Below, piece by piece: positions 63,909-64,000 of a stretch of DNA of 64,000 nucleotides. The position numbers and the translations under genes are program-made. Origin of the DNA: Bradyrhizobium barranii subsp. barranii (GTDB lineage: Bacteria; Pseudomonadota; Alphaproteobacteria; Rhizobiales; Xanthobacteraceae); NCBI RefSeq assembly GCF_017565645.3, contig NZ_CP086136.1, positions 6,803,501-6,867,500 on the forward strand. The letters are read 5' to 3'. Below the pieces are notes generated by a model, which saw only the letters and a program-made list of their open reading frames with translations, had not been told where the DNA came from and did not search any database. Position 1 is the stretch's first letter; each line of letters begins with the position of its first letter.

Positions 63909-64000
63909 CCTGACTCAAAAAACTGAAAAACAACCCCATGCACAGTAGGCGTCAAGGCGCCGCGAAGTCTCCCCGCAAGCGGGGTGAGACGGAATAAGTC

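Overview
The window looks like chromosome from a GC-rich alphaproteobacterium, most likely Bradyrhizobium or a close relative (Nitrobacteraceae). This is inferred from protein flavour (DUF3126 protein, BTLCP peptidase, CYTH-CHAD protein, Anbu locus, many short-chain ABC and MDR enzymes), the strong GC bias, and several dispersed palindromic repeat families of the kind common in that genus. I see no transposase, integrase, phage gene, CRISPR array or rRNA; one tRNA-Leu (anticodon TAA) lies at 30447-30535.

Layout. 1-7.5 kb: a cut-off membrane protein, a VOC protein, a DUF5680 protein and a zinc alcohol dehydrogenase on the minus strand, a free-standing ClpA-type N-domain protein, an acetyltransferase, an alpha/beta hydrolase and two MFS transporters. 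7.6-13.4 kb: a tandem PilZ protein, a secreted BTLCP cysteine peptidase, a CYTH-CHAD protein and a secreted amidohydrolase. 13.4-19.4 kb: a GntR/FCD regulator divergent from a polyamine/opine-type ABC transporter that ends in a hydantoin/Asp-Glu racemase gene, with a near-consensus sigma-54 promoter 26 bases or so before the presumed transcript's first codon. 19.5-30.3 kb: housekeeping and unknown genes (gamma carbonic anhydrase, PaaI thioesterase, DUF3126, cysE, alpha/beta hydrolase, NDUFS6-like zinc finger, FAD monooxygenase, lipoprotein) and one frameshifted membrane-protein gene.

30.4-37 kb: tRNA-Leu, two integral-membrane glycosyltransferases (GT87 and GT39 types), an enoyl-CoA hydratase divergent from a TetR gene that is broken inside its helix-turn-helix although its palindromic operator is intact, and a Bcr/CflA-type MFS exporter. 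37-50.8 kb: a large peptide/amide utilisation region: oligopeptide-binding protein, M20 carboxypeptidase-like enzyme, a tandem glycine riboswitch in front of a D-amino-acid dehydrogenase, a sigma-54-type promoter in front of a Dpp/Opp transporter with a fused double ATPase, then M81 (MlrC-like) metallopeptidase, M20D aminoacylase, amidase and a crotonase. Together they would bind, import and hydrolyse N-acyl or modified peptides and oxidise the released D-amino acids or glycine, under nitrogen and glycine control.

50.9-56.7 kb: quinone oxidoreductase coupled to a 2-hydroxychromene-2-carboxylate isomerase, a GST, a core (single-domain) MetE-like methyltransferase coupled to a small secreted protein, an uncharacterised protein with an Ada-like cysteine motif, gpt, and a CinA-type protein. 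57-64 kb: the Anbu proteasome locus (circularly permuted ATP-grasp, alpha-E protein, transglutaminase, Anbu) with an acyl-CoA-dehydrogenase-like flavoprotein and an AhpD-like protein inserted before anbu, followed by an SDR. The most rewarding observations are the two sigma-54 sites, the riboswitch-controlled peptide cassette, the intact operator beside a broken TetR gene, the orphan ClpA N-domain protein, and the expanded Anbu locus.
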